Assembly: GCF_000090795.2 (NCBI RefSeq) | Contig: NW_003546247.1 | Location: 807,863 to 853,252 of the forward strand | Direction of reading: 5' to 3' | DNA length: 45,390 nt | Source: Amphimedon queenslandica | Taxonomy: Eukaryota; Porifera; Demospongiae; Haplosclerida; Niphatidae | Shown here: positions 30,350 to 40,962 of the stretch, piece by piece | Layout of the letters: each line of letters starts with the position of its first letter | Position numbering within the stretch: position 1 is the first letter of the stretch | Program-made: the position numbers and the translations under genes | The notes under the pieces: model-generated | What the model saw: only the letters and a program-made list of their open reading frames with translations | Told to the model about the DNA's origin: nothing | The model's database searches: none

Positions 30350-30960
30350 ACAGCCAAATTTCTTATTTACATGGAAGAATCAATCAAGGTATACGGTTCC
30401 ACTGAGGTTCTTGTATAGCAGAATGGTCAGAGTATGACACTGCCTTTTAATGTCAAGAAGGGCAAGGGTTCTCCATTACGTGTGAGGAACAGGTTGTCAT
30501 TGCTCAAACTAGATTGGCAAAATGTATTTAAAGTAGAAAGCAATTGCTCTTTGCAAGACGTACTAACATGCTTTGGGAAAGTATTCAATGAAGAGCTCGG
30601 GAAAGTAAAAGGAGTGCAAGCAAAGGTATTTGTACATCCCCAGTCTACGCCTATCTTTCATAAAGCCCATCCTGTCCCATATGCATTGAAAGCTAAAGTG
30701 GAGGACTGTCTTCAGGAACATGTTACTATTGCACCTGTTCGTTTTAGTGACTAGGCTGGTCCAATAGTTCCAGTGCTCAAGAGAGATGGAATGTGGAGAC
30801 TACAAGGTCACTGCAACTCAAGATTCAAATTTAGACAAGCACCCTCTTTCTTGTATTAAAGACTTGTTCAATTCATTGTCTGGTTGGACGTGCTTCTCCA
30901 AGCTAGACTTTTACATGTTTCACAAGAGATAGAGCTGGATGGATCTTATTATACTATAAT
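30350..30960 (+). pseudogene. Gypsy protease end and reverse-transcriptase start
   Basis: IKVYGSTEVLV and a stop, then the frame 30434-30754: LPFNVKKGKGSPL, LLKLDWQNVF, LTCFGKVFNEELGKVKGV, VFVHPQSTPIFHKAHPVP and KAKVEDCLQEHVTIAPV, the link from protease to RT in Gypsy elements. A stop at 30752 is followed by AGPIVPVLKRDGMWRL and, with shifts, by the start of RT motif A. It is then cut at 30961. Confidence 0.8.
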
Positions 30961-30962
30961 TA

Positions 30963-31285
30963 CAGTCAAACCTGTCTAAACGGTCACTGCTTAAAACAGC
31001 CAGCTACTTTAAAACGGTCACTATTTAATGTCCCAATTTTTTGGACAATAATTGTAATACTAAACTTACCTGTCTCAGCGGTCTCTCTGTAAGATGGTTA
31101 ACGGTCACCGACAGAATTAATCTCCATCAAGACTGATAAAGACCACCGCTGTGTACAGGCGGCCAGATAGTCACGCCTATTGCACCACGCCCATTTTGAA
31201 TTAATTTTTACATCATTAATAATGATTAATTTTTTAAAATTGTTATCTCGAATAATACCTTCGAAATAATACTATATACCACTCA
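30963..31285. mobile_element. Left end of a Tc1/pogo-type (TA-flanked) element, running into the gap
   Basis: TA followed by CAGTCAAACCTGTCTAAACG, with the related block AAACTTACCTGTCTCAGCGG and AACGGTCAC repeats further in. CAGTCAAACCTGTCTA is a terminus I know from TA-flanked DNA transposons of invertebrates. The right end is not visible; it is in the N run or absent. Confidence 0.6.
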
Positions 31286-31730
31286 NNNNNNNNNNNNNNN
31301 NNNNNNNNNNNNNNNNNNNNNNNNNNNNNNNNNNNNNNNNNNNNNNNNNNNNNNNNNNNNNNNNNNNNNNNNNNNNNNNNNNNNNNNNNNNNNNNNNNNN
31401 NNNNNNNNNNNNNNNNNNNNNNNNNNNNNNNNNNNNNNNNNNNNNNNNNNNNNNNNNNNNNNNNNNNNNNNNNNNNNNNNNNNNNNNNNNNNNNNNNNNN
31501 NNNNNNNNNNNNNNNNNNNNNNNNNNNNNNNNNNNNNNNNNNNNNNNNNNNNNNNNNNNNNNNNNNNNNNNNNNNNNNNNNNNNNNNNNNNNNNNNNNNN
31601 NNNNNNNNNNNNNNNNNNNNNNNNNNNNNNNNNNNNNNNNNNNNNNNNNNNNNNNNNNNNNNNNNNNNNNNNNNNNNNNNNNNNNNNNNNNNNNNNNNNN
31701 NNNNNNNNNNNNNNNNNNNNNNNNNNNNNN
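31286..31730. other. Assembly gap (run of N)
   Basis: 445 unknown bases. Any open frame across it is an artefact. Confidence 1.
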
Positions 31731-32278
31731 CATACAGTTGGTATTGAGACTTCTATATCTAAAGTTAAAGCTATTTCAAATGCTCCAGCTCCTTCAAATG
31801 TGAGTGAATTACGTTCATTCATAGGTATTATCAACTATTATGACAAGCTTTTGCCTGACTTTGCCATAACGCTCACACTGTCATATAAATTACTACACAT
31901 TAAGTAGTCATGGGGAAAGGAACAAGTGAAGTCCTTTAGAGAGATCAAGGAGCTGTTGAAGTCGTGAAAAGTACAAATTCATTTTGATAACACGTTACCG
32001 TTAACCCTCTCGTGTGATGCCTCTCCTAACCGAGTTGGTTCTCACAGACTGTCAAGTGGTGATAAAAAGAAAAGAATTTCTGTGCCGTCTTCTCGATGTA
32101 TTTAAAGGTCAGCTCTCACTCTTTGTGTATAGCTACACTATTTTGTATAAGAAAGGCAAAAATATTGTGCTGATGCTATGAGTTGCCTCCTACATCAACT
32201 CTTTTTTAGCTCTTCACTTAAAGAAGGTGAACTATAAAAACTATCCACAAAATGTCAAAGAACCACTTCCAACCATCA
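31731..32278 (+). pseudogene. Gypsy reverse-transcriptase thumb and RNase H, decayed
   Basis: KVKAISNAPAPSNVSELRSF followed by IGIINYYDKLLPDFA is the thumb/connection region of Gypsy RT. Then FREIKELLKS and HFDNTLPLTLSCDASPN (RNase H-like with LSCDAS), and near 32165 a YCADAMSCLL-like remnant (usual NADALSR). The spacer before the integrase (about 32260) is cut by the 4.2-kb TIR transposon and resumes at 36471. Confidence 0.8.
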
Positions 32279-32547
32279 CCGTATAAAAAGAGGTGCCCTG
32301 GGCACACTGTGGCAGCCGCTTTTAGAAAGTTACAAAATGGCTAAAACAACGGCTTGGCTGTTATCATGAAGCAATCAGTGGCATAACGCACCAAAATTAC
32401 ATAAAAACTTGTAAAGGCAAGGCTATAAACCCAGAAACACATGTAGACAGCAGCAAAAAGGTATACTTCGCTTGAATTCAAAATATTATTATCAAATTTT
32501 TTTTAAATGTGATTCAAGTTATATTATCTGAATATTTGTCTACCAGG

Positions 32548-33165
32548 CTGTCAATGATTCTAGGCGAGTTGTGAAGATGTACTCCTCACAACTACACAAA
32601 GAGCCAAAACCAGCAGCTGTCAGCCATAATCCTTGGGTAGTGGTTCCATCACTAGACCCCCTGTCTTTGTCCTCATCCAGGTCCATCGACTGGCAGTCGC
32701 AATGTTCAATGGTCCACTGGAAGAAAAAAATTATAAGTTAAAAAAATCACTAAAATAAATAATATCAATAGGGGTGAATGGATACGGAGATGGTGACAAG
32801 CCTCTGGTACTTGGTGAGGACAATGCGTGTCCACACTGCCACCTGACGCCATGTGTCATAGGAAAACCATCGTGATGGCTCAAGGACAGTGCTGGCCCAA
32901 GTCTTGCTAATGTACCAAAGAGGTACTACCTATACTGGTGTTCTGATCACTGCTGCGGAGGCTCTGAGTATGGGAGGAGCCTCAGTACGTCACACTAAAG
33001 GAGACATTCACCTCCAGTGATGACAAGGGTAGATAATGCCTGTGTGAGTCATATATTAATATAAGTCTGACTAATAACTTATGTGTAATAGGAACTGAAG
33101 AGGTTGTAGCAAAATCCACCAGGCATCCCATCCCATACACAGACTGTCAGCCCTCCTAATAATAA
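32548..33165 (+). pseudogene. Spliced gene with CPHC...PCVI motif in the unclassified element
   Basis: Exon-like segment 1 (acceptor ACCAG at about 32547) reads VNDSRRVVKMYSSQLHKEPK and DPLSLSSSRSIDW. Segment 2 (about 32780-33000) reads YGDGDKPLVLGEDNACPHCH, LTPCVIGKPS, then in other frames WEEPQYVTLKETFTSSDDKG. After an intron with TAG near 33092 it gives EEVVAKSTRHPIPYTD. I recall a family of invertebrate proteins with CPHC..APCV and a later W.D..Y...K..........IMP.CV..EVR..YP segment, and the order here fits. Function unknown. Frameshifts break it. Confidence 0.5.
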
Positions 33166-33401
33166 CAATAATTAATTCATTGTTAGTATGTTTGTAGACA
33201 TAGCCTTTTCCGTCACACATGTAATTCCTCTTTAAAATATGTCCATGCTTGTATAACTTGCACAGCTCACAACCATATCACCTACAGTACATATCATAAG
33301 TGATGTACATATAATCAAAAATCTTCAACACTTCAAAATTTACAAGATGTAGCAAGAAACAATGACATCAACAACAGTTGGAAGTTCAATAGTCTTCCTG
33401 T

Positions 33402-33520
33402 TCATCATTTAACTCATGTACCTCATCACCATCCAGAAAAATGTCTTCATTATTGTCATCATCAAGAACTTCACACATTGCCACTTCTTCAGCTGCTTTG
33501 TTACGCCTACAGTCGATCTA
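33402..33520 (-). CDS. Acidic C-terminal exon of the minus-strand gene in the unclassified element
   Basis: An acceptor (ATAATTTTAG) precedes DCRRNKAAEEVAMCEVLDDD, then NNEDIFLDGDEVHELNDEQE and a stop. The basic start and strongly acidic tail look like a genuine protein end. Upstream exon candidates on the same strand are described in the next entries. Confidence 0.45.
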
Positions 33521-33699
33521 AAATTATAGTAAAGGATACACATAAAAGTCTACTTGATTTTTCTGCATATATAACTTCCATATTTGAGCAAAATGGTATC
33601 TTTTCTCAACTAAGACATAAAATGGTGTACACCAATGTGGTCTTCCAATTTCAAAGATATACCACTCACTCATGTGTGGTCTTCCAAAATTTTCATTCT

Positions 33700-34600
33700 A
33701 TGAATATCGCTTAAAATGAGTGTCAGTCTCACCCAATCCATGAATGCTATATTGATACTCATTTGGAAGGTTGTAGTAGTAACGTGAATTGTTTTTTGGA
33801 GATAAGTGAGTAGATGATAACTGAATGACTTCACCTGAAACGTATCAAAACACTAGAAAACATAAAATACTATGTCTAAAAAAACTTGCCAAACAGTATG
33901 ATTCAGCAATTACATCAATGTTGGCTTCAACTTCCTAGTGTGCACTTCCACTGCATTGGGGTCGTTTATTTGCAGTTGGAGTGATTACCCTATCACAAAC
34001 TTATAGCAAAACATACTAATACCAAAAACAACTAACTTGATAATGATCGACAATATTTGTGATTGAGTATTGTAAATCTCTGGAGACTTATTGCAGTTCT
34101 TTATACTGTAGTACAGATGTGTCTTTGTACTCTTTCCTACTATACTTGTACATGTATTCACATTGTTTTCCACCGTCCCTTACTCTTATCTGACAGTTCT
34201 GGATATACCTGCCATTTTCTTTGCTCCTGTTGCTATAGATTTCATTACTTTTGCTACATTTATAGTCCGTACAAACAAATAGAAAGAATAAAAAGTACAA
34301 CTACTTACCTTGGCATGTGTCATTAAAGGTTTTCAGCTTTAACTCCTGAAGAATATGACATTAGAGGTGGTGAATTGTCATAAGCTACCTCTGTAACTGA
34401 CATTCAATTCTATTTTCAGATTTCATTCAACAATTCATTCATACCGTCCTGTACCTTTTGACATTACTAATGACAATACTTCCTTAGTACAGGCAAGTTC
34501 CCCTTCTGAGCGCAGGTGTGTTCTTTTCTGGAAAGAGTCACTCAACCTACGATCTTGTGGATGCTAAAAAATTGATTTCCAAAGTGAAGTAAGATACGCT
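33700..34600 (-). CDS. Candidate middle exons of the minus-strand gene
   Basis: Two segments have splice-like edges. Around 33838-33715, after TTTCAG, GEVIQLSSTHLSPKNNSRYY and YNLPNEYQYSIHGLGET. Around 34565-34450, after TTTTTTAG, HPQDRRLSDSFQKRTHLRSE and ELACTKEVLSLVMSK, with a donor GTACAG. No domain is recognised. The intervening 34000-34330 is AT-rich and seems intronic. Confidence 0.3.
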
Positions 34601-34679
34601 ACCAAAACAAGTACCTTCCAGAAAGACATGGCACAGTTGTATGGTAAGCATTAGCAGTTGAATCATGGCTAGCATCAGT

Positions 34680-36412
34680 GATTACCCACTACGAATTAAT
34701 AATACTAACGAGACACCTACAGTGCATGGCCTCGCCCCTATAGCTGCTATGGTGCATGCCCTCACTGCAATAGCTGTTTGATTGTCAGCATAAAAGAACA
34801 GCATGAAGAGAGTCTGCTCAACATTAGCTTCCTGCAGTTGCACTTGTTCTTGAAAACCTGCAGAAGTAGCAGCACTGCATCACATGCATGGAAGCAGCTC
34901 CAGCCCCTCCCATGCTTGTAGATTGAAGGTGTGGCATTACAGCATCAACTGCAATGATGGCTGCAAGAGGACCATGTGAGAAAGAAGCTTCACTTTTTCT
35001 TTACTAATCAGCAAAATATGATAAACTTGCTGACAGAAAAGTTGCTACCTTTGTGTACTTGAGATAGTATAGGTACTTTGCTACCTGTAGCACAGCAGGT
35101 TGTTGCTCTAGCACTTCACAAACGAAGTGACTTGAACAATTTCGAGTAAGTATAACTCTTTATGAATTAACATGTAGAGAAATCTGTTCATAGTTTTTGA
35201 AGGCCATGTTGTAATCTACCGAAAAATGCTATCAGCTATCTCTAAAGTGCCAACACAACAAAACTTGGCTCAACTACTCAATTTTCTTACTTTCAAGCTT
35301 TTGTACCTAGCACTTGTATTTCAGCAACACAAAACAGTTAAGAAAGACTTTTCCAAGTCAAAAAGAAAGATCTAGGAGCTTAGAACACGCTATGCTAAAG
35401 TTATTGTTTATTGAAGACAAATTTCATTAGTACAGAATGAATGAATGACAGACACACACAACAACTACCTATACCTCGCGTAAGCGAGGCCAATTATGTA
35501 CCATTATTAATATAATGTACCTCTGCACTTGTCTAATTTTCCGCAGCTGACTTTTTTCAATCAATTGCCTTCATCATTGATGCTTTGGTACAACTTCCAA
35601 TAGCAGCTATAGATCCCTTTGACTTGTATACTATAGTCCACACACATACAGTGTTAGAATGAAGGTTAAAACTAAAATTTACCTGAATCAGTACACCTCT
35701 TCGCAACTGTACAAAGAGATGCCAATCTACAAAAATTGTAGTGGTTTGATTGAGCATTCCAGCCAAGGAAATGCATGTATGAGCCTAAATTAATATTAAT
35801 GTACTTTGTATTACAATTTATACTTACTTCTGATTAATTAGGTATCTACTGCCTAATAAACTCAAGCGGGCTCACCATTCCTTCCGATTGCATTACTGAC
35901 ATTGAACTTCGGCACGAATCACATAACTAGAACAATAATAGCAATAAAAATAAATTACAAAATAATACTCTAAGCATCCTGTCTGTAACTAATCATCTTT
36001 GGTCGATCATGCCACATGTACATTAGCATGTCAGTCCTAAAAAAAATCCTCAAAGGCAGATACTTGACACACAAACAAAGGCTCCTGTTCATCCTCATCA
36101 CCAGTGTATAGACCTTATTTAATTTGTCATTAATTTAAACACAATATAACTACCTTGCGCATTCAGCATAGCAGAACATCTATCATAAGACTAAACCTCA
36201 ATTCCTATTTTTCAGCTAGATTGAGCAAGTGAGACAGCACTACAAGTTGTTAGTAGGTTGTCTCCTCTTAGTAGCCAAAAATCCCATAACTTGCTCAAGC
36301 CTAGCTATAAAATGATCCTTGTCTTCCTTTTGACCAAAATTCAGCTGCATTTGGAACTGAAAACACACTTCTAGCTTGTTTCTTCACAGAACAAACACCA
36401 CCAGCAGTAGAC
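34680..36412 (-). CDS. Candidate 5' exons of the minus-strand gene, start near the right TIR
   Basis: ATG near 36412 begins MSTAGGVCSVKKQARSVFSV. The next frame has KEDKDHFIARLEQVMGFLAT and KRRQPTNN (about 36350-36255). Further segments are LCDSCRSSMSVMQSEGMVSP (about 35930-35870), LAGMLNQTTTIFVDWHLFVQ with a GTAAAT donor (35766-35680), and VEQTLFMLFFYADNQTAIAV (about 34835-34770). The first starts about 60 bases inside the right TIR, as expected for an element gene. A C-x2-C pair is the only motif. Whether these are the transposase is open. Confidence 0.35.
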
Positions 36413-36470
36413 ATTTTTACACATGTAAATAATGGAAGCCACCATGCCCAGGGCACCGCCTTTTATACTG

Positions 36471-37019
36471 CACCTTCTCGTTTAAGCCTGCTGATGTTAT
36501 TCATCTACTGGAATATTTGGACACTTTCCGGTAACCAGACTCAGGTAGAGTCACGGACAGATGGTGGTCCAGTATTGTCTCGAGTACAGGATTGGATACT
36601 TACTAGTTGGCCTGCAAATAGGAGGATGGAAACAATCTCTTTCAACAATATATAAGGAGGAGGTGTAAGCTTTGTTTGGAGGACAGGTGTGTATTAGCGG
36701 GGAATTGTATAGTCCTGCCAAATAAAGGGAGAAAAGCCTTAGTATCTATATTGTGTCACACTGGAATTGTTGAAATGAAAAGCTTTGCACAAGCATATGT
36801 CTGGTGGCCAAGTATGAACCATCAGCAGGAACAGTGTGTGCAAGCATGTAATGAATGTCAGTTGCAGAAAAGTCTCCCCCAGTAACTCCTTCACATCCAT
36901 GGGCTTGGCCAGAAAAGCAATGATCTAGAATCCATATAGACTGCGCATGGCCTATAGAGGGAAATGTGTTTTTAGTGGTGGTAGATGTGTAATCTAAGTG
37001 GCTAGACGTTCAAATGACT
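36471..37019 (+). pseudogene. Gypsy integrase: zinc finger and first catalytic Asp
   Basis: PADVIHLLEYLDT and PVLSRVQDWILTSWP are the spacer. Then frame 36676-36885 has CIVLPNKGRKALVSILCHTG, SFAQAYVWWPSM and CVQACNECQLQK, the H2C2 zinc finger of a Gypsy integrase (His positions H..H reduced to one). A stop is followed by SHPWAWPEKQ-like, HIDCAWPIEGNVFLVVVDV with the first Asp, and a stop. A MITE then cuts the core at about 37020. Confidence 0.85.
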
Positions 37020-37530
37020 GTGCTATATCCCAACTGAGTTTTGAACCAAGAAAAACTGGAATAAGTTTTTATAAGGATGTGGAATAAGGATAACACTTTC
37101 ACAGGTTCTTAGTCACCCAATGACATCACAGGATCTCAGGTCGGGGTCTTTTAGACCATGGGAACCCTGAGAACCGGGTTCTCCCTATAAACCCAATGGC
37201 ATACCAAAATGACGTTTTATGACTATTTGCCTACGTCATAGTTTAAATAAAAAAATGTAGTGAAGCGCCCAAACTGATAATTTTTTGTTTCAAAGGCTAA
37301 CGGAGTAAGATGTTTTGATAATGATTGCCATTACGAAGACTATTTGACTGCAGCAGCTATTGTACTGCTTATCACAACAAAAACCATTTAAGAGTAAAAC
37401 TCAGATCAACCACACAGCTGTAAAATGTCAGCCATGCTTATATGAAAATCAGTATAAGACGTCATTAGTGATGTATGGCTACATTTTTTACATTCTGGTG
37501 TCAAACTTAGTTGGTATAGTATAGCTCTAC
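37020..37530. mobile_element. MITE-like insertion in the Gypsy integrase (about 510 bp)
   Basis: The distance between the first and second catalytic Asp of the integrase is about 640 bases, where about 180 is usual, so roughly 0.5 kb has been inserted. The two ends resemble each other in inverted order (GTGCTATAT..CCAACTGAGTTT against GAGCTATACTATACCAACTAAGTTT). No target duplication is clear. Non-coding. Confidence 0.55.
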
Positions 37531-38315
37531 AACTACTTCAGCTACTCTAGAGCTATTAAAGATCATTTGCTACTTTGGGCTTTTCTGAAGCAGTTTCAGA
37601 CAATGTTGCCAAATTCACCATTCAAGTACTTACAAGCTTTGTAAGGAGGAATTGCATTAAGCATGTAAGAACTCCGCCTTATAACCCTGTCTCTAACGGT
37701 ATTGCAGAAAGAGTTACTTGGTGTTGCTCCTGCTGACATATTTGCTTGTCGTAGACTAAGGACACATCTACATAATTTGAAGCCTGATTTGTAGATACAT
37801 TTTTTGTGATAATGAGCATCAAAACAATTTATATTATATTCGTGAGAATCAAAAAGATTTTAAAGTTGGTGACCTAGTGTATGCTCGCAACTATGCTACA
37901 GGTCCAAAGTGGTTGCCTGGTAAGATTGTTGAGTCAAGTGGGAATGTATTATTTACTGTAGCTCCAAGGATGTTCGTCAGGTGCGAAAGCATACTAATCA
38001 ACTGACTAAATGGTATGCAGACTCTAATGATCAAGCAGATGAAGAGCAGTTGGATCATGATGATACCCTTGTCAGTTCCAATAATGGGTGTTGTACGAAC
38101 ACTGCTCCTACTGTAAACACATAACTGATTCTCCAAAGCTTTCTGCTGATACAACTACTACTCCCCCATTCTGCTTCTCATCCTCTGTCTTATTTCACTA
38201 CTCCTGGTAGTAGGACAGAATCTCCTATTGAAAATGAGGAACAGAGCCAAGACTCCGCTCCGCCTACTGTTACTACTTGTCATTTGTTTTGAACATGAAA
38301 TCCTTCAAATCGGTG
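37531..38315 (+). pseudogene. Gypsy integrase: core end and C-terminal region
   Basis: TSATLELLKIICYFG and VSDNVAKFT (second Asp), VRTPPYNPVSNGIAERV (Glu), then RLRTHLHNL, then at about 37850 FKVGDLVYARNYATGPKW and LPGKIVESSGN, the SH3-like C-terminal domain. A Ser/Thr-rich tail follows. Several frameshifts and stops are present. The downstream boundary is the 3' LTR. Confidence 0.85.
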
Positions 38316-38731
38316 TAGTAATCCTGATGTTTATTAGTACTATTTGATTTTATTCTATTATTACTATTATTTGTTTGTATATCATTACATATGATTATTC
38401 TTATTATTAAATTTTGCTTATTATTTTTTGTTAATGCAGGCAGATTATGTTTTGTGTGTGCTTCTGTCTAGTGAGAAATAAATGCTATGTTTTAATAATT
38501 TGTGTAATTATTATTATTGTTTTTGTTTAGAAATTATTATAGTTATTACCTGGGCCTGGCAACAAGCTTTTTCATTTATTATTCTTTTGTTTGTGTATCC
38601 ATTGTTTATCCTTGCATGTGCTATTTTAGTTCTCTGGTTGTGTATGGTTTTTATTGTTACAAAGATAATTCTTTTCAAAAGTGAAGATAGTTATCTGTCA
38701 CTATCTTAGTGTATTCATGCGTCAGTACACA
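38316..38731 (+). repeat. 3' LTR of the Gypsy element
   Basis: Begins TGTAGTAATCC and ends GTCAGTACACA; the last ~230 bases match the 5' LTR. An open frame at 38482-38709 within it is hydrophobic by AT-richness only and is not a gene. Confidence 0.7.
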
Positions 38732-38884
38732 ACAGATAGCCACTCAGCATTTAAAAGTGTTCCGAGAGAAGATCGATTTTCTGCTAACACAAGTATAAAA
38801 ATATGATTATCTAGCATTACTGTTAATTGCTATAAAAATGTTGAGGTTGCCATTTTTGAAGAGGAGACACTATGTAGTTCAATG

Positions 38885-40210
38885 CTCCCCCTCGTTAGTC
38901 CAGCAGAAAAATTAACCCTCACTCACATTCTTTTGCTGCAGGTCTATCACAGGTCAGTATAGTAGACAGTTTGTTAACATAGCTTACATTATATGTTTTA
39001 CAACAAGCATTGCTGTCATTTGGCTTTCGAATGAACTCTGTTAGTAATTGCAATATAGTTTATGAGACATGCAAACAAATTTGGTCAGTACTTCAATAGG
39101 CGTAGGAATGGAGGGGAGGCTGAAGCCCCCCAACTTTTCCGCAATAAGGGCTTAGCCCGCCATTGTTCACATGCTAAGTCATGCATTTTAATGTTGAGCC
39201 CCCCAACTTTTGAATCCTTCCTACGCCAATAATGTATTCAGCAGCACCCAGATCTAGCATTAAATTAGCTGATGTCATACCACTATTGAATTTTCTCATC
39301 ATTCATTTCTTCATGATTATATGTTCAATTTATTGTAAAGCCATTTCTACATATGTGCCATGGACAGGAAACATGTTGTCATACCCAATGCTGGTCTAGC
39401 ATATCATAATCATAAGGGGTCACATTGCATTGTCCTCTTAGCATTTGTGATGCCCGATACAGGTAACAAGTAATTTATCTCTTTATAACTGCATTACTTC
39501 ATTTATTTTAGTTTAAATCAAATTTGTGCCTGTCAATATTGGAGAAGCTAGCCGCCTAAGTGATGGAGGAATTTTCTTTAATTGTTCCAATGATCAGGCA
39601 TTTGAGGCAAATTCACTGGTTATCCCACATCCATTTCAACTGTCAAACGATACCAGTGGGCATCCTCTCCAATTTGTCATTGTAGGAGAGGAACCAGTCC
39701 CATTAAAGTCTGTTTTACGCCCTTTTTCTGGAGGTTATCTACCAGTAAAAGTACTTTGTATCTAGTAGTAGTAAAAATTTAATAGAAACCTTTATACTAC
39801 ATGTGTAAATTAGTAAATAAATTGTCATAAAATATGACAATCGTAGTATCCATGCCTTTGATTTTATTTGTGTAGAAGACCTGGCTTATTTAATAATAGG
39901 CTCAGTAGAGCCTGACAAATCATGGAGACAATTTTGGTAACTTGCCTGCAAGATAGCAATTGTTCAGGAATTGAATTAATGCCCATCCAAACTCAACAGA
40001 AGCGTTAACTACAACAGTGATCTCTTCCTAATTTTCTTCAAACTAGTAAATCTTTTGCATATTGCCCAACTGGATTTGTAGACTGTGAAGATGGATTGAA
40101 GAATTTAGCTGAGGAGAGCTGGAAACAAGACAATTTATGAGTTTTAGAGATTTCTCAGGTTGGAATTGGTATACTAAAAGTGCTGCTGACAAAAAATTCA
40201 TGTAAGTATT
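38885..40210 (+). pseudogene. Harbinger-type transposase (HARBI1-like), broken
   Basis: In order on the plus strand: PLVSPAEKLTLTHILLLQ (N-terminal helix), then SFGFRMNSVSNCNIVYETCK and QIWSVLQ, a MITE, then AMDRKHVVIPN (first catalytic Asp), HNHKGSHCIVLLAFV, VNIGEASRLSDGGIF (second Asp changed to Asn), PLQFVIVGEEPVPLKSVLRP, and near 40050 SFAYCPTGFVDCEDG and SAADKKF. This is the domain order of animal Harbinger transposases. The segment with the third acidic residue (usually R.VEN.FG) is missing between 39770 and 40020. Introns may explain part of the gaps. Confidence 0.85.
39099..39227. mobile_element. MITE (129 bp) inside the Harbinger pseudogene
   Basis: Ends are GGCGTAGGAATG and, inverted, GGCGTAGGAAGGATTC; both sides carry CCCCCCAACTTTT near the ends. 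AATA stands outside each end (39095-39098 and 39228-39231). Non-coding. The 4-bp duplication and different ends separate it from the CCGTATAG group. Confidence 0.85.
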
Positions 40211-40962
40211 ATTTCAATAGCGGTATCGGAGAAGTGAACTGCCATGTTTGCCAAATGAAATGATAATCATATTATTGCATCTTTTAGCAACTGATTTTAA
40301 TGATAATTGAAATAATATTAAGAGTTATAAGTTATGACTATTTAACAAATTTGCCAACATTATTATTATTATATTAATTATGTGGCATTTTTATGAGTAA
40401 ATTGGTCTAGAGATAGCACATTTCCTGAAAATTCTGGAGAAATTTCCATTAAAATCTGTCGGATCTGTAAGATTGCCACTGCCTTTAGCATTGAACTATG
40501 TTGTTGTTAATTCCCTACAATTGGAAGCCCAAAATGCCCCTTCTCATCAACTACTTATGTCTTTTTATTTTAAAATGAGCTGAAACTTCTTAGCAATAGT
40601 TGGTCAATTTCATCAGTTCAGAACCCCTTCTTATGCAGTGGTGTTTCTCAAGCTGATTTTTAGCTGATACACTGAATGATGGGTCACCTTTGAAAATGAT
40701 AAAGGAGATGTGTCTGATGATGTGACTGTCTCAGCCAGAGAGTTTTTGTCACTATATGGAACAAATAGCATATATATAATATACATATGAATTTGATAGT
40801 AATATTCACCTGGTATCATTCTTTATCAGACGTGAGCAATACCGTAATTTTGGAAATTATCAATTAGAAAACAATTGATAATTAATTTTCAATACTTTTG
40901 GATAGCCATTCTGTTCCGAAAATAGCTCTAATTCTAACTATAAGTATTTTTGAAATTTCAAC
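40211..40962. other. Spacer with a perfect hairpin
   Basis: AATTATCAATT and AATTGATAATT face each other across seven bases at about 40855-40884. TACCGTAATTTT at 40841 may be the left end of the second pogo copy. The rest holds no frame I can assign. Confidence 0.4.

Larger units (their letters stand above)
32279..36470. mobile_element. Unclassified 4.2-kb TIR transposon with two gene remnants
   Basis: 23 of the first 26 bases match the reverse complement of the end (GTATAAAA followed by GGTGCCCTGGGCA). CA stands outside both ends (32277-32278 and 36471-36472). Discounting the element and one CA, the frame of the Gypsy spacer stays open across the site, so I favour a 2-bp duplication. That and the CCGTATA start place it near the TA-duplicating superfamily. 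I recognise no transposase. It holds a plus-strand spliced gene near the left end and a minus-strand spliced gene starting near the right end. Confidence 0.75.
29057..38731 (+). mobile_element. Gypsy-type LTR retrotransposon, heavily interrupted
   Basis: LTRs at each end, then gag, protease/RT, RT/RNase H and integrase in Gypsy order on the plus strand. The body is interrupted by a TA-flanked element start plus the N run (30961-31730), by a 4.2-kb TIR transposon (32279-36470) and by a ~0.5-kb MITE (37020-37530). Stops in every domain. I could not find a target duplication around the LTRs. Confidence 0.82.

Noticed and set aside
31272..31834. Two long open frames on the minus strand
   Set aside because: They exist only because the 445 N bases contain no readable stop.
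38482..38709. Hydrophobic 75-codon frame that looks like a membrane protein
   Set aside because: It lies inside the 3' LTR; the related 5' LTR does not keep the frame. Hydrophobicity follows from T-richness.
29057..38731. Envelope gene in the Gypsy element, making it a retrovirus-like element
   Set aside because: Nothing with a signal peptide, cleavage site or membrane anchor lies between integrase and 3' LTR; the tail there is Ser/Thr-rich and short.
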